Positions 9,729-19,000 of a DNA stretch of 64,000 bases are shown one piece after another. The DNA is from Deinococcus fonticola. Its GTDB lineage: Bacteria; Deinococcota; Deinococci; Deinococcales; Deinococcaceae. The translations under genes were made by a program, and so were the position numbers. Every line of letters starts with the position of its first letter. Positions within the stretch are counted from its first letter, which is position 1. The stretch is taken from the NCBI RefSeq assembly GCF_004634215.1, contig NZ_SMMH01000004.1, positions 121,970 to 185,969 of the forward strand, written 5' to 3'. The notes beneath the pieces were generated by a model. It saw only the letters and a list, made by a program, of their open reading frames with translations. It was not told where the DNA came from and did no database searches.

Positions 9729-9768
9729 GTGCGAAAAAGCACCTTTCCGGCTGCCCGGACACGCCAAG

Positions 9769-10569
9769 ATGAGAGACGTGAACGACGGTTCAGTTCGTGA
9801 TTCCCTGCTGTCCAGCGCCCGTGAAGCCGCCCAGTCGCAGCGCCGCCGCCTGTCTGAAGTCAAAGCCCGCGAGCACGTGGGCGCGGCCGGCTGGGCGCAG
9901 ACCTCCGCGCTGGAAAGCATCGTGCGCGCCGGCCGCGAGGGTCTGGCCGCCACCGACGCCCTGCGCCAGGTGGTGTCGCTGACCACCGAGCAGCTGCGCA
10001 ACCTGCCCCTGAAGGCCATGACCAAGCAGCGCGACGCTCACCTGGACGCTTTGCAGGACATCTTGCAGAGCAGCACCGAGCAGCTCACGTCCGCGCAGGC
10101 GCTGGACCAGCTGATCTGCGGGGCGCTGGAGGACGTGGCAGAGGTTCCGCTCGACGAGCTGAACATCCAGCGCCTGAAAGCCATTCATGCCCGGCTTCAG
10201 GAGCAGGTCGGCGCCCTGAACACCATCATGGACGCCGCGAAAGTGCAGGCGCGGACGCTGGAACAGGTGACCGAACTCGAGCAGGTGATCGCCGAGCACC
10301 AGCAGCGCGTCACCGAGATCCGTCAGTTCAGCGCCGAGCACGAACTGGCGGCCCTGGGCGAGGCCGGGGCGGACATCGCCGAGCGCATTACGCAACTGGA
10401 CGAGGCGTACCCCCAGCAGCTCAGCGCGCTCGAGCAGATCGGGGAAGCGGTGGTGCAGCAACTTGCCGAGACGGGCGCCGCCAGCGAGCAGCAGGCCGCC
10501 ACGCTGGAGAAACTGGCGCAGGCCGCGCAGGAGAAAGCCGCCGAGGTTCGGGGCAACCCTCAGAGCTGA
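9769..10569 (+). CDS. Hypothetical coiled-coil protein
   Basis: 266 residues with no recognised domain, almost entirely helical: long heptad-like runs rich in Ala, Glu, Gln and Leu, no Cys, and repeated E-Q-L / A-L-x-x-I patterns. No signal peptide or membrane segment, so probably a cytosolic scaffold or polar filament-like protein. The ATG at 9769 was chosen because the open frame upstream overlaps the rplS promoter; a GTG at 9778 is an alternative. It ends convergent with, and overlapping by 10 bp, the GNAT gene. Confidence 0.75.
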   Translation: MRDVNDGSVRDSLLSSAREAAQSQRRRLSEVKAREHVGAAGWAQTSALESIVRAGREGLAATDALRQVVSLTTEQLRNLPLKAMTKQRDAHLDALQDILQSSTEQLTSAQALDQLICGALEDVAEVPLDELNIQRLKAIHARLQEQVGALNTIMDAAKVQARTLEQVTELEQVIAEHQQRVTEIRQFSAEHELAALGEAGADIAERITQLDEAYPQQLSALEQIGEAVVQQLAETGAASEQQAATLEKLAQAAQEKAAEVRGNPQS

Positions 10570-11084
10570 ATCCAGTAGCGCCGGATGGGTTTGTCGTGGA
10601 AGTCGAGGCTGAATTCACCTTCCAGTTCGCCGCCGTTTTTCTCGATGGTGCGGCGTGACCCCAGGTTCTCGACATCGCAGGTGACCAGGGCGCGGTCGAT
10701 CCCGATTTCCCGGCAACGTTCCAGCGCGAGCTTGAGGGCCAGCGTAGCATTGCCCTGCCGGCGGGCGGACGGGCGAATTTCATACCCGATGTGACCGCCG
10801 AACTCGCGTAAGCGCTCATTGAGGCTGTGGCGGATGCTGACGCGCCCCAGGTAAGTGTCCCCGTCCACCAGCCACCGATACTCGCTGTGAACGAAGCCCT
10901 CGGGCAGGTTCTGGCCTGGTTCGTACCGCTGAAGGTTCTTCAGCAGGGCCTCGAAATCGCGTTCGATGTCCGGCACGTTCCACAGGAGGGTGTCGCCCAG
11001 TCCGCTGCCGGCTGCCTGCGCTTCCTTCACGGCTTCTATGAAACTTGCTTGATATCTGGCGGAGGGCCTGACGAGTTCACGCAT
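10560..11084 (-). CDS. GNAT-family N-acetyltransferase
   Basis: 174 residues. Acetyl-CoA-dependent acyltransferase of unknown substrate. The region HIGYEIRPSARRQGNATLALKLAL is the acetyl-CoA-binding motif A (R-x-x-G-N/G-A), followed by VTCDVENLGSRRTIEKNGGELEGEF, the typical motif B with the Asn/Ser-Arg block. Closest in style to the YesJ/PhnO-like 170-residue group that acetylates small amines. It ends over the 3' end of the preceding coiled-coil gene. Confidence 0.88.
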   Translation of the reverse strand: MRELVRPSARYQASFIEAVKEAQAAGSGLGDTLLWNVPDIERDFEALLKNLQRYEPGQNLPEGFVHSEYRWLVDGDTYLGRVSIRHSLNERLREFGGHIGYEIRPSARRQGNATLALKLALERCREIGIDRALVTCDVENLGSRRTIEKNGGELEGEFSLDFHDKPIRRYWIQL

Positions 11085-11129
11085 GACCCAACGTAACTGA
11101 ACGCCCCACCGGAATCATGCGCCAGATGG

Positions 11130-11212
11130 CGTAACTTATACGGCTTCCGTTTTTCTCCTTCTCGCTTCGCTCGGATTGAACCGTTATGTCAACGATCCAA
11201 TCGGAGTTGGTC
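11130..11212 (+). repeat. Dispersed intergenic repeat, family 2
   Basis: AT-richer block with TATACGGCTTCCGT, CTCGCTTCGCTCGGATT, GTTATGTCAACGATC and CAATCGGAGTTGG. Segments resemble 4411-4510. It abuts the cysE stop codon and may act as its 3' end. Confidence 0.5.
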
Positions 11213-12025
11213 TCAGACTTCCACGCCGGGCGGTTGAACCTGATCGCCGCCGTGGTAATAGACGCGGGAGTTGGCGGGGACGCTCTGCGTGATCCATACG
11301 TTCCCGCCGATGACGCTGCCCTGGCCGATCACGGTCTTGCCGCCCAGGATGGTCGCGCCGGAGTAGATCACCACGTTGTCCTCGATGGTGGGGTGGCGTT
11401 TCTGACTGGCGAGGGCCTTGGTGACGCTGAGTGCGCCCAGCGTGACGCCCTGGTAAATCTTGACATTCGTGCCGATGTGCGTCGTTTCGCCGATGACGAC
11501 GCCGGTGCCGTGGTCAATGCAGAACTGCGGGCCGATGACCGCGCCGGGGTGAATGTCGATGCCGGTGCGGCTGTGCGCGTGCTCGGTGATCAGGCGCGGC
11601 AGCAGGGGGACGTTCAGGCGATGCAGCTCGTGCGCGAAACGGTACAGGGCCACGGCGTAAAACCCAGGATAGGTGCGGATCACCTCGTACTCGCTGCGGG
11701 CCGCCGGATCACCGTCGAGCAGGGCCTGGGCGTCCTGCACCAGCACGCCAAAGATGCCGGGAATGGCATTCATGAAGTCCCGCGCGATGTCGGTGGGGGG
11801 CCGGATCAATTCGCCCCTCAGGGATTCCAGAATGCGGCGGAGTTCGGCCCGCAGCGCCCCGAACTCGGCTTCCAGCTCGGGCACCGAATTCATGCACTCG
11901 CCCTGACGCTCGGGAAACAGCGCGTACAGCAGGCGGTTGGCGAAGGCCAGGGCTTCGGCCGACGGTGGGTAACGCCGCCCACGGCGGTGGTGCTGCATCA
12001 ACGTGGCAAAAAACTCGGCGTCCAT
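11213..12025 (-). CDS. cysE: Serine O-acetyltransferase
   Basis: Makes O-acetylserine for cysteine synthesis. 270 residues: an N-terminal helical domain (about 1-150, SATase N domain) followed by the left-handed beta-helix with hexapeptide repeats (GIDIHPGAVIGPQFCIDHGTG, IGETTHIGTNVKIYQGVTLGA). The catalytic His of IDHGTG and the acetyl-CoA loop are present. The ATG at 12025 is the first in frame. It is divergent from the cysteine synthase gene 180 bp away, so the pathway's last two steps share one intergenic region. Confidence 0.95.
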   Translation of the reverse strand: MDAEFFATLMQHHRRGRRYPPSAEALAFANRLLYALFPERQGECMNSVPELEAEFGALRAELRRILESLRGELIRPPTDIARDFMNAIPGIFGVLVQDAQALLDGDPAARSEYEVIRTYPGFYAVALYRFAHELHRLNVPLLPRLITEHAHSRTGIDIHPGAVIGPQFCIDHGTGVVIGETTHIGTNVKIYQGVTLGALSVTKALASQKRHPTIEDNVVIYSGATILGGKTVIGQGSVIGGNVWITQSVPANSRVYYHGGDQVQPPGVEV

Positions 12026-12207
12026 GGGGAAAGTATAGGCAGGAAGGCAGGCGGCGGGCCGACCAGAGGTCTAACCGCCCAGCGGCAGAAAACATCGGCC
12101 CCGCGCGCTCAAAGCCCTGGGTCGCGCCACGCTTGACCTGATGGTCGGCGGAAACTTGTTGAGCGCAAAGGTCTTCTTTGGACGCACAAACGCCTACACT
12201 CCGGGGT

Positions 12208-13122
12208 ATGGCCCCTTCCCCTTCCCTGCACGCGGCGCAGCAAGTGACCGACCTGATCGGGCGAACGCCCCTGGTGCGCCTGAATACCCTCTCGCGGCCC
12301 GGCGTGGACATCTACGCCAAACTGGAAGGCCAGAACCCCGGCGGCAGCGTCAAAGACCGTGCGGCCCGGCGCATGATCGAAGGCGCCCTGGAGCGCGGTG
12401 ACCTGCCGCCCGGCAAGCGCATCATCGAGGCCACCAGCGGCAACACGGGCATTGCCCTGGCCATGATCGCGCGGCAAAAGGGGCTGCAACTGGAACTGGT
12501 GATGCCCGAGAACGCCACTGCCGAGCGCGTGGGCACCATGCGGGCCTACGGCGCCACCGTGACCCTGACGCCCACCGCCGGGGGCATGGAAGGCGCGATC
12601 GACTACGCCCGCGAACAGGTGGAAAAGGGCGAAGCGTGGATGCTCAACCAGTTCGGCAACCCCGACAACCCGCAGGCGCACTACGAAACCACCGGGCCGG
12701 AACTGTGGGCGGACACCGCCGGCCAGATCACGCATTTCGTGTCCAGCATGGGTACCACCGGCACCATCATGGGCACGTCGCGTTACCTGAAGGAACAGAA
12801 CCCGGACGTGCGGATCGTGGGGGTGCAGCCCACCGAGGGCTCCAGCATTCCCGGCATTCGCCGCTGGCCCAAAGAGTACCTGCCCACCATTTTCGAGCCG
12901 CAGCGCGTCGACCGGATCGTGGACATCAGCGAGGATGAAGCCCGCGCTATGACCCGCCGGCTGGCCCGCGACGAGGCGGTGTTCGGCGGTATGAGCAGCG
13001 GTGGAGCAGTGGCCGCCGCCGTGAAAGTCGCCGCCGAACTGGAGAGCGGCCTGCTGGTGTGCATCATCTGCGACCGGGGAGACCGTTACCTGAGCAGCGA
13101 CCTGTTCACGAAGGACGATTAA
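12208..13122 (+). CDS. cysM: Cysteine synthase B (O-acetylserine sulfhydrylase), CysM type
   Basis: PLP enzyme joining O-acetylserine with sulfide or thiosulfate to give cysteine. 304 residues. PLP Lys lies in NPGGSVKDRAA, the phosphate/substrate loop is TSGNTGIALA, and GTTGTIMGTSRYLK forms the second phosphate loop. The stretch EGSSIPGIRRWP marks the CysM rather than the CysK branch. TACACT at 12195-12200 ends 7 nt before the ATG, so leaderless. Divergent from cysE. Its stop overlaps the convergent hydrolase gene by 4 bp. Confidence 0.95.
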   Translation: MAPSPSLHAAQQVTDLIGRTPLVRLNTLSRPGVDIYAKLEGQNPGGSVKDRAARRMIEGALERGDLPPGKRIIEATSGNTGIALAMIARQKGLQLELVMPENATAERVGTMRAYGATVTLTPTAGGMEGAIDYAREQVEKGEAWMLNQFGNPDNPQAHYETTGPELWADTAGQITHFVSSMGTTGTIMGTSRYLKEQNPDVRIVGVQPTEGSSIPGIRRWPKEYLPTIFEPQRVDRIVDISEDEARAMTRRLARDEAVFGGMSSGGAVAAAVKVAAELESGLLVCIICDRGDRYLSSDLFTKDD

Positions 13123-13811
13123 GCCCGGCCGAGCAGGCGCCGCAGCACCTCGCCCAGGGGACGCGCGTGCGTGAGCCAGGCATTGTGCGGTGCGCCGGGC
13201 AACTCGACGAATTCAGCGTTTGGAAGCAGGTACGCCAGTTGACGGGCCGGCCAGGAAGGGCGAATATCCGCGCCCATGTGCAGAAAAGTGATGGGCACGT
13301 TCAGGCGCGACAGGCGGGCGAGCAGGTCAGGGGTTTTGATGAACCGTCTGTAGTCGGTTCGTAGGGCAGCATGAACGTCTTCGCTGTACTCCACCACGAA
13401 GTCCGCCTCAAGGTGTTTCCCGGCCTCGTAAGCGGCTTTCCAGTCACGGTCATACTGGATGCCCGTTCCAGCGAAAGAAATCAGTTTCGAGACGCGATCT
13501 GGATGCATCAGGGCATAGGCCAGTCCCAGATCAGCGCCCCACGAGTGGCCCAGCACGTCCCACGCGTCTAAGTTCAGGTGCTCGCGCAGGGCTTCCAGAT
13601 CAGCGATGCCCGTGGCGATGTCGTGCGGCCTACCCTGGCTTCTGCCCACGCCACGAGGGTCAGTCAGGAAACACGTGCGATGTTCAAGGAGTTCTGCCAC
13701 GGGACGCAGGTAATTCACGCATCCCGGCCCGCCAGAGAGAACAAGCAAAGGCTCGCCGTCGCCCAGTTGCTCAGTGAACAGGTTCGTTCCATCGGGTGCT
13801 TGAAAGTGCAT
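13119..13811 (-). CDS. Alpha/beta hydrolase, proline-iminopeptidase-like
   Basis: Soluble hydrolase of 230 residues. The oxyanion loop SGGPGCVN, the nucleophile elbow GHSWGAD (Ser in G-x-S-x-G), the acidic residue near HMGADIRPSW and the final His in GAPHNAWL make a full triad. The GGPG loop is typical of proline iminopeptidases and related S33 enzymes, but the substrate is not known. The start at 13811 (MHFQAPDG) is preferred; an ATG at 13871 would add 20 residues with no fold. Confidence 0.85.
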   Translation of the reverse strand: MHFQAPDGTNLFTEQLGDGEPLLVLSGGPGCVNYLRPVAELLEHRTCFLTDPRGVGRSQGRPHDIATGIADLEALREHLNLDAWDVLGHSWGADLGLAYALMHPDRVSKLISFAGTGIQYDRDWKAAYEAGKHLEADFVVEYSEDVHAALRTDYRRFIKTPDLLARLSRLNVPITFLHMGADIRPSWPARQLAYLLPNAEFVELPGAPHNAWLTHARPLGEVLRRLLGRA

Positions 13812-13987
13812 TGGCCCATGCTGCCCGGTTCGCAGCCGCAAGGCATCAGTACAATGGCCTGTCCCCGCCATCTGGACGCCTGTAACCAGCCTGAGCACAT
13901 CAATTCACCACTTTCCCCTGTCAATGGCCACGGAAACCGCATCTGAAACACGTTAAAAAATGCCCTGTGCGGTTTACAATCCAAAGC

Positions 13988-14743
13988 GTGACCGCCTCGA
14001 CTTTCGACATCCTCGACCTGGGCACCGTGCCTTACCGCGCAGCCTGGGATTTGCAGCACCAGCACCACGAACGCGTGGTCGCCGGGGGAACACCTACGCT
14101 GCTGCTGCTCGAGCACCCGCCCGTGCTGACCCTGGGCCGCAAGGCCAGGGACGGCCACAACATCATCGTCACGCGGGAATACCTGGCCTCTCAGCACATT
14201 GAGGTGCTGGAGATCGAGCGCGGCGGTGACGTGACCTACCACGGCCCCGGCCAGCTGGTCGCCTACGCCATTTTTCCGGTGGGCCGCAAAATTGTGGATT
14301 TCCTGCGGCTGCTGGAACAGGCCACCATAGAGGCCCTGAGCACCCTGGGCCTGCCGGACGCCCGACCCAACCCCGGTTACGCCGGCGTGTACGTGAATGA
14401 CCGCGAAGTGAACGGCCGGGTGTACGGGCAGAAAATCGCCAGTTTCGGTGTGGCGGTCAAGCGGCACGTGGCCCTGCACGGCATCGGGCTGAACATCAGC
14501 ACGAATTTGCAGCACTTCGACCTGATCGTCCCCTGCGGCCTCACCGACACCCAGATGACCAGCGTCCAGCGCGAGTACGACCTGCGCGGCATCGACCGTA
14601 CCGTCCGCGTGCCGGAGGCCAAGCAGGCCCTGGCGGACGCCTTCAGGGACGTTTTCGCCAGCTACGACTGGAGTATTCCGGTCTTAACCCCAACTCCTCC
14701 GGCGACAGCTCCGCTTGAAAGGGAGCCCGCTTCCGCCCGCTGA
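13988..14743 (+). CDS. lipB: Octanoyl-[acyl-carrier-protein]:protein N-octanoyltransferase LipB
   Basis: Transfers octanoate from ACP to the lipoyl domains of 2-oxoacid dehydrogenases and GcvH. 251 residues from GTG. Substrate-binding [16 protein letters not shown], the catalytic Lys in YGQKIASFG and the catalytic Cys in [14 protein letters not shown] are all present. The C-terminal 20 residues are Pro/Ala-rich extra sequence. GTG at 13988 is chosen because TACAAT (13975-13980) ends 7 nt upstream; an ATG at 13967 in the same frame overlaps that promoter. lipA follows after 55 bp. Confidence 0.94.
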   Translation: MTASTFDILDLGTVPYRAAWDLQHQHHERVVAGGTPTLLLLEHPPVLTLGRKARDGHNIIVTREYLASQHIEVLEIERGGDVTYHGPGQLVAYAIFPVGRKIVDFLRLLEQATIEALSTLGLPDARPNPGYAGVYVNDREVNGRVYGQKIASFGVAVKRHVALHGIGLNISTNLQHFDLIVPCGLTDTQMTSVQREYDLRGIDRTVRVPEAKQALADAFRDVFASYDWSIPVLTPTPPATAPLEREPASAR

Positions 14744-14798
14744 CCACTTTTTTCCAGAAGCCACACCCTCTCCACCACGATCACATAAAGGAACCCAC

Positions 14799-15794
14799 AT
14801 GACCCAGCAAGACTCGAGTTCACCGGAAGTCAAATTCATCAAGAACGGCATTTACCGCAAGGACAGCGTGCCGGTGCGGGAGAAGAAACCGGAGTGGCTG
14901 AAAATCAGCATTCCCACCGGGCAGGTGTACACCGAAGTTCGCAAGATCGTCAAAGAGCACCGCCTGCACACGGTGTGCGAGGAAGCCATGTGCCCCAACA
15001 TCAGCGAGTGCTGGAGCCGGGGCACGGCGACGTTCATGCTGATGGGTCACATCTGCACGCGGGCCTGCAAGTTCTGCGCGGTGGACACCGGGAACCCCAT
15101 GGGCAAACTGGATCTGGAAGAACCCCGCAGCGTGGCCGAGAGCGTGAAACTGATGGCGCTGAAGTACGTGGTGCTGACCAGCGTCGACCGCGACGACCTA
15201 CCGGACGGCGGCGCGTACCACTTCGCCAAGACCGTGAAGGCCATCAAGGACGTGAACCCGGAGACCCGCGTGGAGGCCCTGACGCCCGACTTCGGCGGCA
15301 ATACTCACTGCGTCGATCTGGTGCTGGACAGCGGCGTGGACACCTACGCGCAGAATCTGGAGACGGTGCGCCGCCTCACGCACCCGGTGCGGGACATTCG
15401 CGCCGATTACGACCAGACCCTGGCGGTGCTGGCGCACGCCAAAAAAGCCCGCCCCGACGTGATCACGAAAACCAGCATCATGCTGGGCCTGGGCGAAACC
15501 CGCGAAGAAATCCTGGAGGCCATGAAAGATTGCCGCGCCGCCGGGGTGGACGTCCTGACGTTCGGGCAGTACCTGCGCCCCACCATGCACCACCTGCCCG
15601 TCGAGCGTTACGTTCCCCCCGCCGAATTCGACGAGATCCGCGAGGAAGGCCTGAGCCTGGGCTTCATGGAAGTCGTGGCCGGGCCACTGGTGCGCAGCAG
15701 TTACAAAGCCGAGCAGATCGTCATGGACAAACCCGGCGGCCTGCCCGAGCACCTGAAGCACATCCAGGAAGGCAGCGAGCTGAAACTCATCTGA
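14799..15794 (+). CDS. lipA: Lipoyl synthase LipA (radical SAM)
   Basis: Radical SAM enzyme that inserts two sulfurs into octanoyl-lysine made by LipB. 331 residues. The auxiliary cluster ligands are in [13 protein letters not shown], the radical-SAM cluster is CTRACKFC, and the C-terminal SSYKAEQ carries the conserved Ser ligand. Start at 14799 has AAAGGA 7 nt upstream; the frame is open 28 codons further but overlaps lipB. Forms a lipB-lipA operon that ends at a strong terminator. Confidence 0.97.
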   Translation: MTQQDSSSPEVKFIKNGIYRKDSVPVREKKPEWLKISIPTGQVYTEVRKIVKEHRLHTVCEEAMCPNISECWSRGTATFMLMGHICTRACKFCAVDTGNPMGKLDLEEPRSVAESVKLMALKYVVLTSVDRDDLPDGGAYHFAKTVKAIKDVNPETRVEALTPDFGGNTHCVDLVLDSGVDTYAQNLETVRRLTHPVRDIRADYDQTLAVLAHAKKARPDVITKTSIMLGLGETREEILEAMKDCRAAGVDVLTFGQYLRPTMHHLPVERYVPPAEFDEIREEGLSLGFMEVVAGPLVRSSYKAEQIVMDKPGGLPEHLKHIQEGSELKLI

Positions 15795-15811
15795 GCGCGG
15801 CTTCCTCTCGT

Positions 15812-15845
15812 CCCCCATGTTCTTCGGGATATGGGGGCTTTTTGT
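15812..15845 (+). terminator. Terminator of lipB-lipA
   Basis: CCCCCAT, 12-base loop, ATGGGGG, then CTTTTTG; 17 bp past the lipA stop. Confidence 0.9.
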
Positions 15846-15938
15846 CGCCACTTTCAGACGGTGGGTGGCTTCCGCCTGGATACAATGTCTGTGAAGTACC
15901 CGGCTTGATCGCGTTTCTTTTCTTTCTGGTGGTGACCT

Positions 15939-17285
15939 ATGCTCGAGGCTCGTGTTCAACTTCACCGTGAGTTTTTCCTGTCTCGCACGCCGGGGCAGCG
16001 GTTGTTCGTGGCGCTTCACCTGCAACCGCTGGAAGCGGCGCGGCTGGTGCGTCCGGCCCTGTCGGTGGCGTTCGTGGTGGACACGTCGCAGAGCATGCGG
16101 GAACGGGTGACGCCGCCCACGAGTTTCAGTGACGCGCTTCTGGGTTCGGGGAAGGACAAGCTCGACCTGGTGGTGCAGGCGCTCGAAGGGCTGCTGGTGT
16201 CCGATTTGCTGCGCCCGGAAGATCGCCTCTCGCTGACGCAGTTTGATGATGGGGCCAGGGTCGTGCTGCCATTCACGTCGGCGGCGGAGCAGGAGAAGTT
16301 GCGCGGGGCCATCCGGAAGCTGCCGAATTTCAGTGGTGGAACCAGCATGGGAAAGGGCATGCAAAAGGCGCGGCCTTTGCTGGCGCAGGAGCAGGGGAAC
16401 AGGCGCATGGTGCTGCTGACGGACGGGCAAACGCGGGATGAAGGGCTGGTGCGGCGCGAAACGAACGAACTGGCGCAACTCGACATTCCCGTCACGACTG
16501 TAGGGGTCGGGGATGACGTGAACACGGCCCTGCTCACGAAGGTTGCTGACCTGACGCAGGGAAAGCCGGTGGACGTCGTGCCGGACTCGCAAAACCCCCA
16601 GCCGCCAGCCGTGCGGGCCTCCGACCTGCCTGCCGCGCTGCTGGGCGACCTGCAAAGTGCCGCGAACGAAGTGCTGACGAAAGTGACGCTGGGCATTCGC
16701 ACCATTCAGGGCGTCACCACCGAACGCGTGACCCGGGTGCAACCCACACAGACGGAGGTGGACTTGACGCGCACCCCCTACCCGCTGGGCAACCTGGACG
16801 CGCAGACCGGCTCGACGTTCGTGCTGGAATTCAGCGTGCCGGACCGTACCCCATCTCGTGTCCGGATTGGGCAGTTGGTGGTGGGGTATCAGGTGCCGGG
16901 AACCACAGACCGGGCCGAACTGCCGCCGCTGGACATCGTGATCGAGTTCACCGCCGATGACAGCCTGGCCGCCCGCATTCACCCGGACGTGATGCGCTGG
17001 GTACAGCAGCGTAACATCGAGGGGCTTGTCGTGCAGGCCACCCAGGAAAGCAACCCGCAAGTCGCGCACGAGAAACTGCTTCTGGCGCGGCAACTCACCA
17101 AGCGGCTCAAGAACGACACCATGACCCGCGTCCTCGATCAGGCCATAGGGGAATTACAAGCCGGAAAGACCATCAGCATCAATACCGCGAAAACCCTGCG
17201 CATCGGCGCGAAAACCCAGACCCTGCGTGTCGAAGACAAGACCCTGCCCAGCGACGAGGACATTCGCCGCATCACCGGAGCGTGA
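15939..17285 (+). CDS. VWA-domain protein
   Basis: 448-residue cytosolic protein with a von Willebrand factor A domain at about 40-210. The metal-ion-dependent adhesion site is complete: DTSQS (48-52), the Thr in SGGTSMGKG and the Asp in LLTDGQT. A beta-rich middle part (about 225-320) and a helical C-terminus (HPDVMRWVQQRNIEGLV onward) follow. Such stand-alone VWA proteins usually organise multiprotein assemblies or work with a MoxR ATPase; no MoxR gene is in the window. Standard ATG; preceded by GGTGAC rather than a strong ribosome site. Confidence 0.9.
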   Translation: MLEARVQLHREFFLSRTPGQRLFVALHLQPLEAARLVRPALSVAFVVDTSQSMRERVTPPTSFSDALLGSGKDKLDLVVQALEGLLVSDLLRPEDRLSLTQFDDGARVVLPFTSAAEQEKLRGAIRKLPNFSGGTSMGKGMQKARPLLAQEQGNRRMVLLTDGQTRDEGLVRRETNELAQLDIPVTTVGVGDDVNTALLTKVADLTQGKPVDVVPDSQNPQPPAVRASDLPAALLGDLQSAANEVLTKVTLGIRTIQGVTTERVTRVQPTQTEVDLTRTPYPLGNLDAQTGSTFVLEFSVPDRTPSRVRIGQLVVGYQVPGTTDRAELPPLDIVIEFTADDSLAARIHPDVMRWVQQRNIEGLVVQATQESNPQVAHEKLLLARQLTKRLKNDTMTRVLDQAIGELQAGKTISINTAKTLRIGAKTQTLRVEDKTLPSDEDIRRITGA

Positions 17286-17314
17286 CTACCCCGAGCAAGC
17301 GGGTAAAGTGTGAT

Positions 17315-17695
17315 ATGCAAAAACATCTGGCCTTTACGTGTGTTTTTAGCATTCTGAGCTTCGCTGTGGCCCGTCCGAGCGTGGATCGGCTGGGCATCTG
17401 TTACGAGTTCAAGGGAAAGGCCGTGACGCGTGCCCCCTGCGTCATCAGTCCGGGGTATGGAGCAGGGGCACAGTACGTGACCTACACGTTCAACAACAGG
17501 GAATTCTACGTGGAATACCCGAACCTCAAGCCCAACTCAGCTCCCACGTTGAACGGAAAAACGGCCATCGAGTACAGGCGAGACGCCAGTTTCTTCGCAA
17601 TCCTGAAGGGCGCACCTGTCGAGGGGGAAACGTACATCAACTGCATCAAGACGAAGGACGGAAAAACGGACGTATGCGTGCTGGAAACGGACTGA
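17315..17695 (+). CDS. Secreted hypothetical protein
   Basis: 126 residues with a short Sec signal (KHLAFTCVFSILSFAVA) and a small beta-rich mature part containing four Cys, plausible as two disulfides. No family recognised. Start at 17315 gives the signal peptide; TAAAGT at 17304-17309 lies 5 nt upstream, so it may be leaderless. GC content is lower than its neighbours. Confidence 0.65.
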   Translation: MQKHLAFTCVFSILSFAVARPSVDRLGICYEFKGKAVTRAPCVISPGYGAGAQYVTYTFNNREFYVEYPNLKPNSAPTLNGKTAIEYRRDASFFAILKGAPVEGETYINCIKTKDGKTDVCVLETD

Positions 17696-17734
17696 TCCGG
17701 TTCGGAACGGCATGTCGCCACGCCGGGAGGGGAG

Positions 17735-18290
17735 CTACGAAGCCCCGCCGAAGGGCTGCCCTTCCCGGTTTTCGCACGCCCGGATGACTTTCTGCACGTT
17801 CTCCGCCAGTGGTTCGGTGCAGTCCAGTTCCAGGTCGTAATGGGTGAAGGTGTGGACGGTTTCGGCGTCCCGGCGGGCGTCCCCGGCACGGCGATCGGCC
17901 CTGGCCTGTTCGCGGCGTTCCAGTTCCTCGACGGGGCAGTTCCTCGACGGGGCAGTGCAGGCCGATCAGGAACACGTCATGGCCGTGCAGGAACTGCCCG
18001 AATTCGGCCCACATGGCGGGCGTTTCAATGATGTAGTCCACCACGAGGTCGTTCCCGGCGTCCAGCAGGGCGGGCAGGCAGCGGTTGAAGCCCTGGAAGA
18101 CGTGCGGGCGGAGTTGTGTCCAGTCACGAATTCTCCCCTCGGGTGTGCGGGGCAACACGTTGGCGTCGAACATGAAGAAGTCGAGGCTGAAGTGCAAAAA
18201 AGGCCGGGGCAGGGCGTCACGCAGCGCGCGGCAGAGGGTGGTCTTTCCGGAACTGCTTGCGCCGTTGACGAGAATCAGGGAGCCGGGCAT
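17735..18290 (-). pseudogene. CPT-like P-loop kinase broken by a 16-bp tandem duplication
   Basis: Related to chloramphenicol phosphotransferase-like kinases. It begins SLILVNGASSSGKTTLCRAL with an intact Walker A and continues with HFSLDFFMFDANVLPR and VVDYIIE to LHCPVEEL. There the 16-bp unit CAGTTCCTCGACGGGG occurs twice in tandem (17921-17936 and 17937-17952, plus-strand reading). Because 16 is not a multiple of 3, the frame shifts and runs through unrelated Arg/Pro-rich sequence. Removing one copy restores a 179-residue protein ending DLELDCTEPLAENVQKVI...GGAS with a TAG at 17735-17737, the normal length for the family. So the coding potential is intact but for this event. Confidence 0.88.
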
Positions 18291-18460
18291 CACGGAGCAG
18301 TATCCGGTTTTTCCAGCGGTGGGGGTATCCGCACAGTAGCTTAACGTGGTCACCTGGCCCTGGCCCGTCGATACACCTGCTTTTGATGCCTTCTTTTCAC
18401 GCCTGCTGTACGGGGTTCATGTAGTATCAGGGGGTTCTATGCACCCTGACTGGAGGCCCT

Positions 18461-19000
18461 ATGCCGCTTTACAACCTGGATGAACTGACGCCCGACGTGC
18501 ATCCCAGCGCCTTTGTCGCGCCGAGTGCGGACGTGATCGGGCAGGTGGTGCTGATGGAGAACGCCAGCGTGTGGTTTGGCGCGGTGCTGCGCGGGGATCT
18601 GGAACCCGTGACGGTGGGGGCGGGCTGCAACGTGCAGGACGGCGCGGTGCTGCACACGGACCGGGGCTTTCCCTGCGTGCTGGAGCGGGACGTCACGGTG
18701 GGCCACCGGGCCATTGTTCACGGGGCGTTCTGCGCGGCGGGAAGCCTGGTGGGCATGGGGGCCGTCATGCTGAGCGGCTCCCGGCTGGGCGCGGGCGCGG
18801 TGCTGGGCGCCGGGGCGCTGCTGCCCGAGGGTGCGGAGGTGCCAGCCGGAAAACTGGCGGTGGGCATCCCCGCCCGCGTGATCCGGGACGTGGCGGCGCC
18901 GTCGAACGCGCCGCGTTACGTGGAGAACGCCCAGCGCTACCTCGCGGGCCTGCGCCCGGCAATGGGAAAACGCACTGAGCACGAGGAGGAGTGGGTGTGA
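18461..19000 (+). CDS. Gamma-class carbonic anhydrase family protein
   Basis: 179 residues of left-handed beta-helix built from hexapeptide repeats (VAPSADVIGQVVLMENASVWFGAVLRGD opening, then CNVQDGAVLH, VGHRAIVHG). Histidines in the GHRAIVHG loop and the earlier VLHTD stand where the trimeric enzyme binds metal. Homologues (YrdA/CaiE/PaaY) range from carbonic anhydrase to thioesterase, so activity is open. A Shine-Dalgarno CTGGAGG precedes the ATG. It overlaps the next gene by GTGTGA and is translationally coupled to it. Confidence 0.9.
   Translation: MPLYNLDELTPDVHPSAFVAPSADVIGQVVLMENASVWFGAVLRGDLEPVTVGAGCNVQDGAVLHTDRGFPCVLERDVTVGHRAIVHGAFCAAGSLVGMGAVMLSGSRLGAGAVLGAGALLPEGAEVPAGKLAVGIPARVIRDVAAPSNAPRYVENAQRYLAGLRPAMGKRTEHEEEWV

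Noticed and set aside
15198..17093. Antisense frame over lipA and the VWA gene
   Set aside because: Both sense genes have complete, recognisable domains; the antisense product has no domain.
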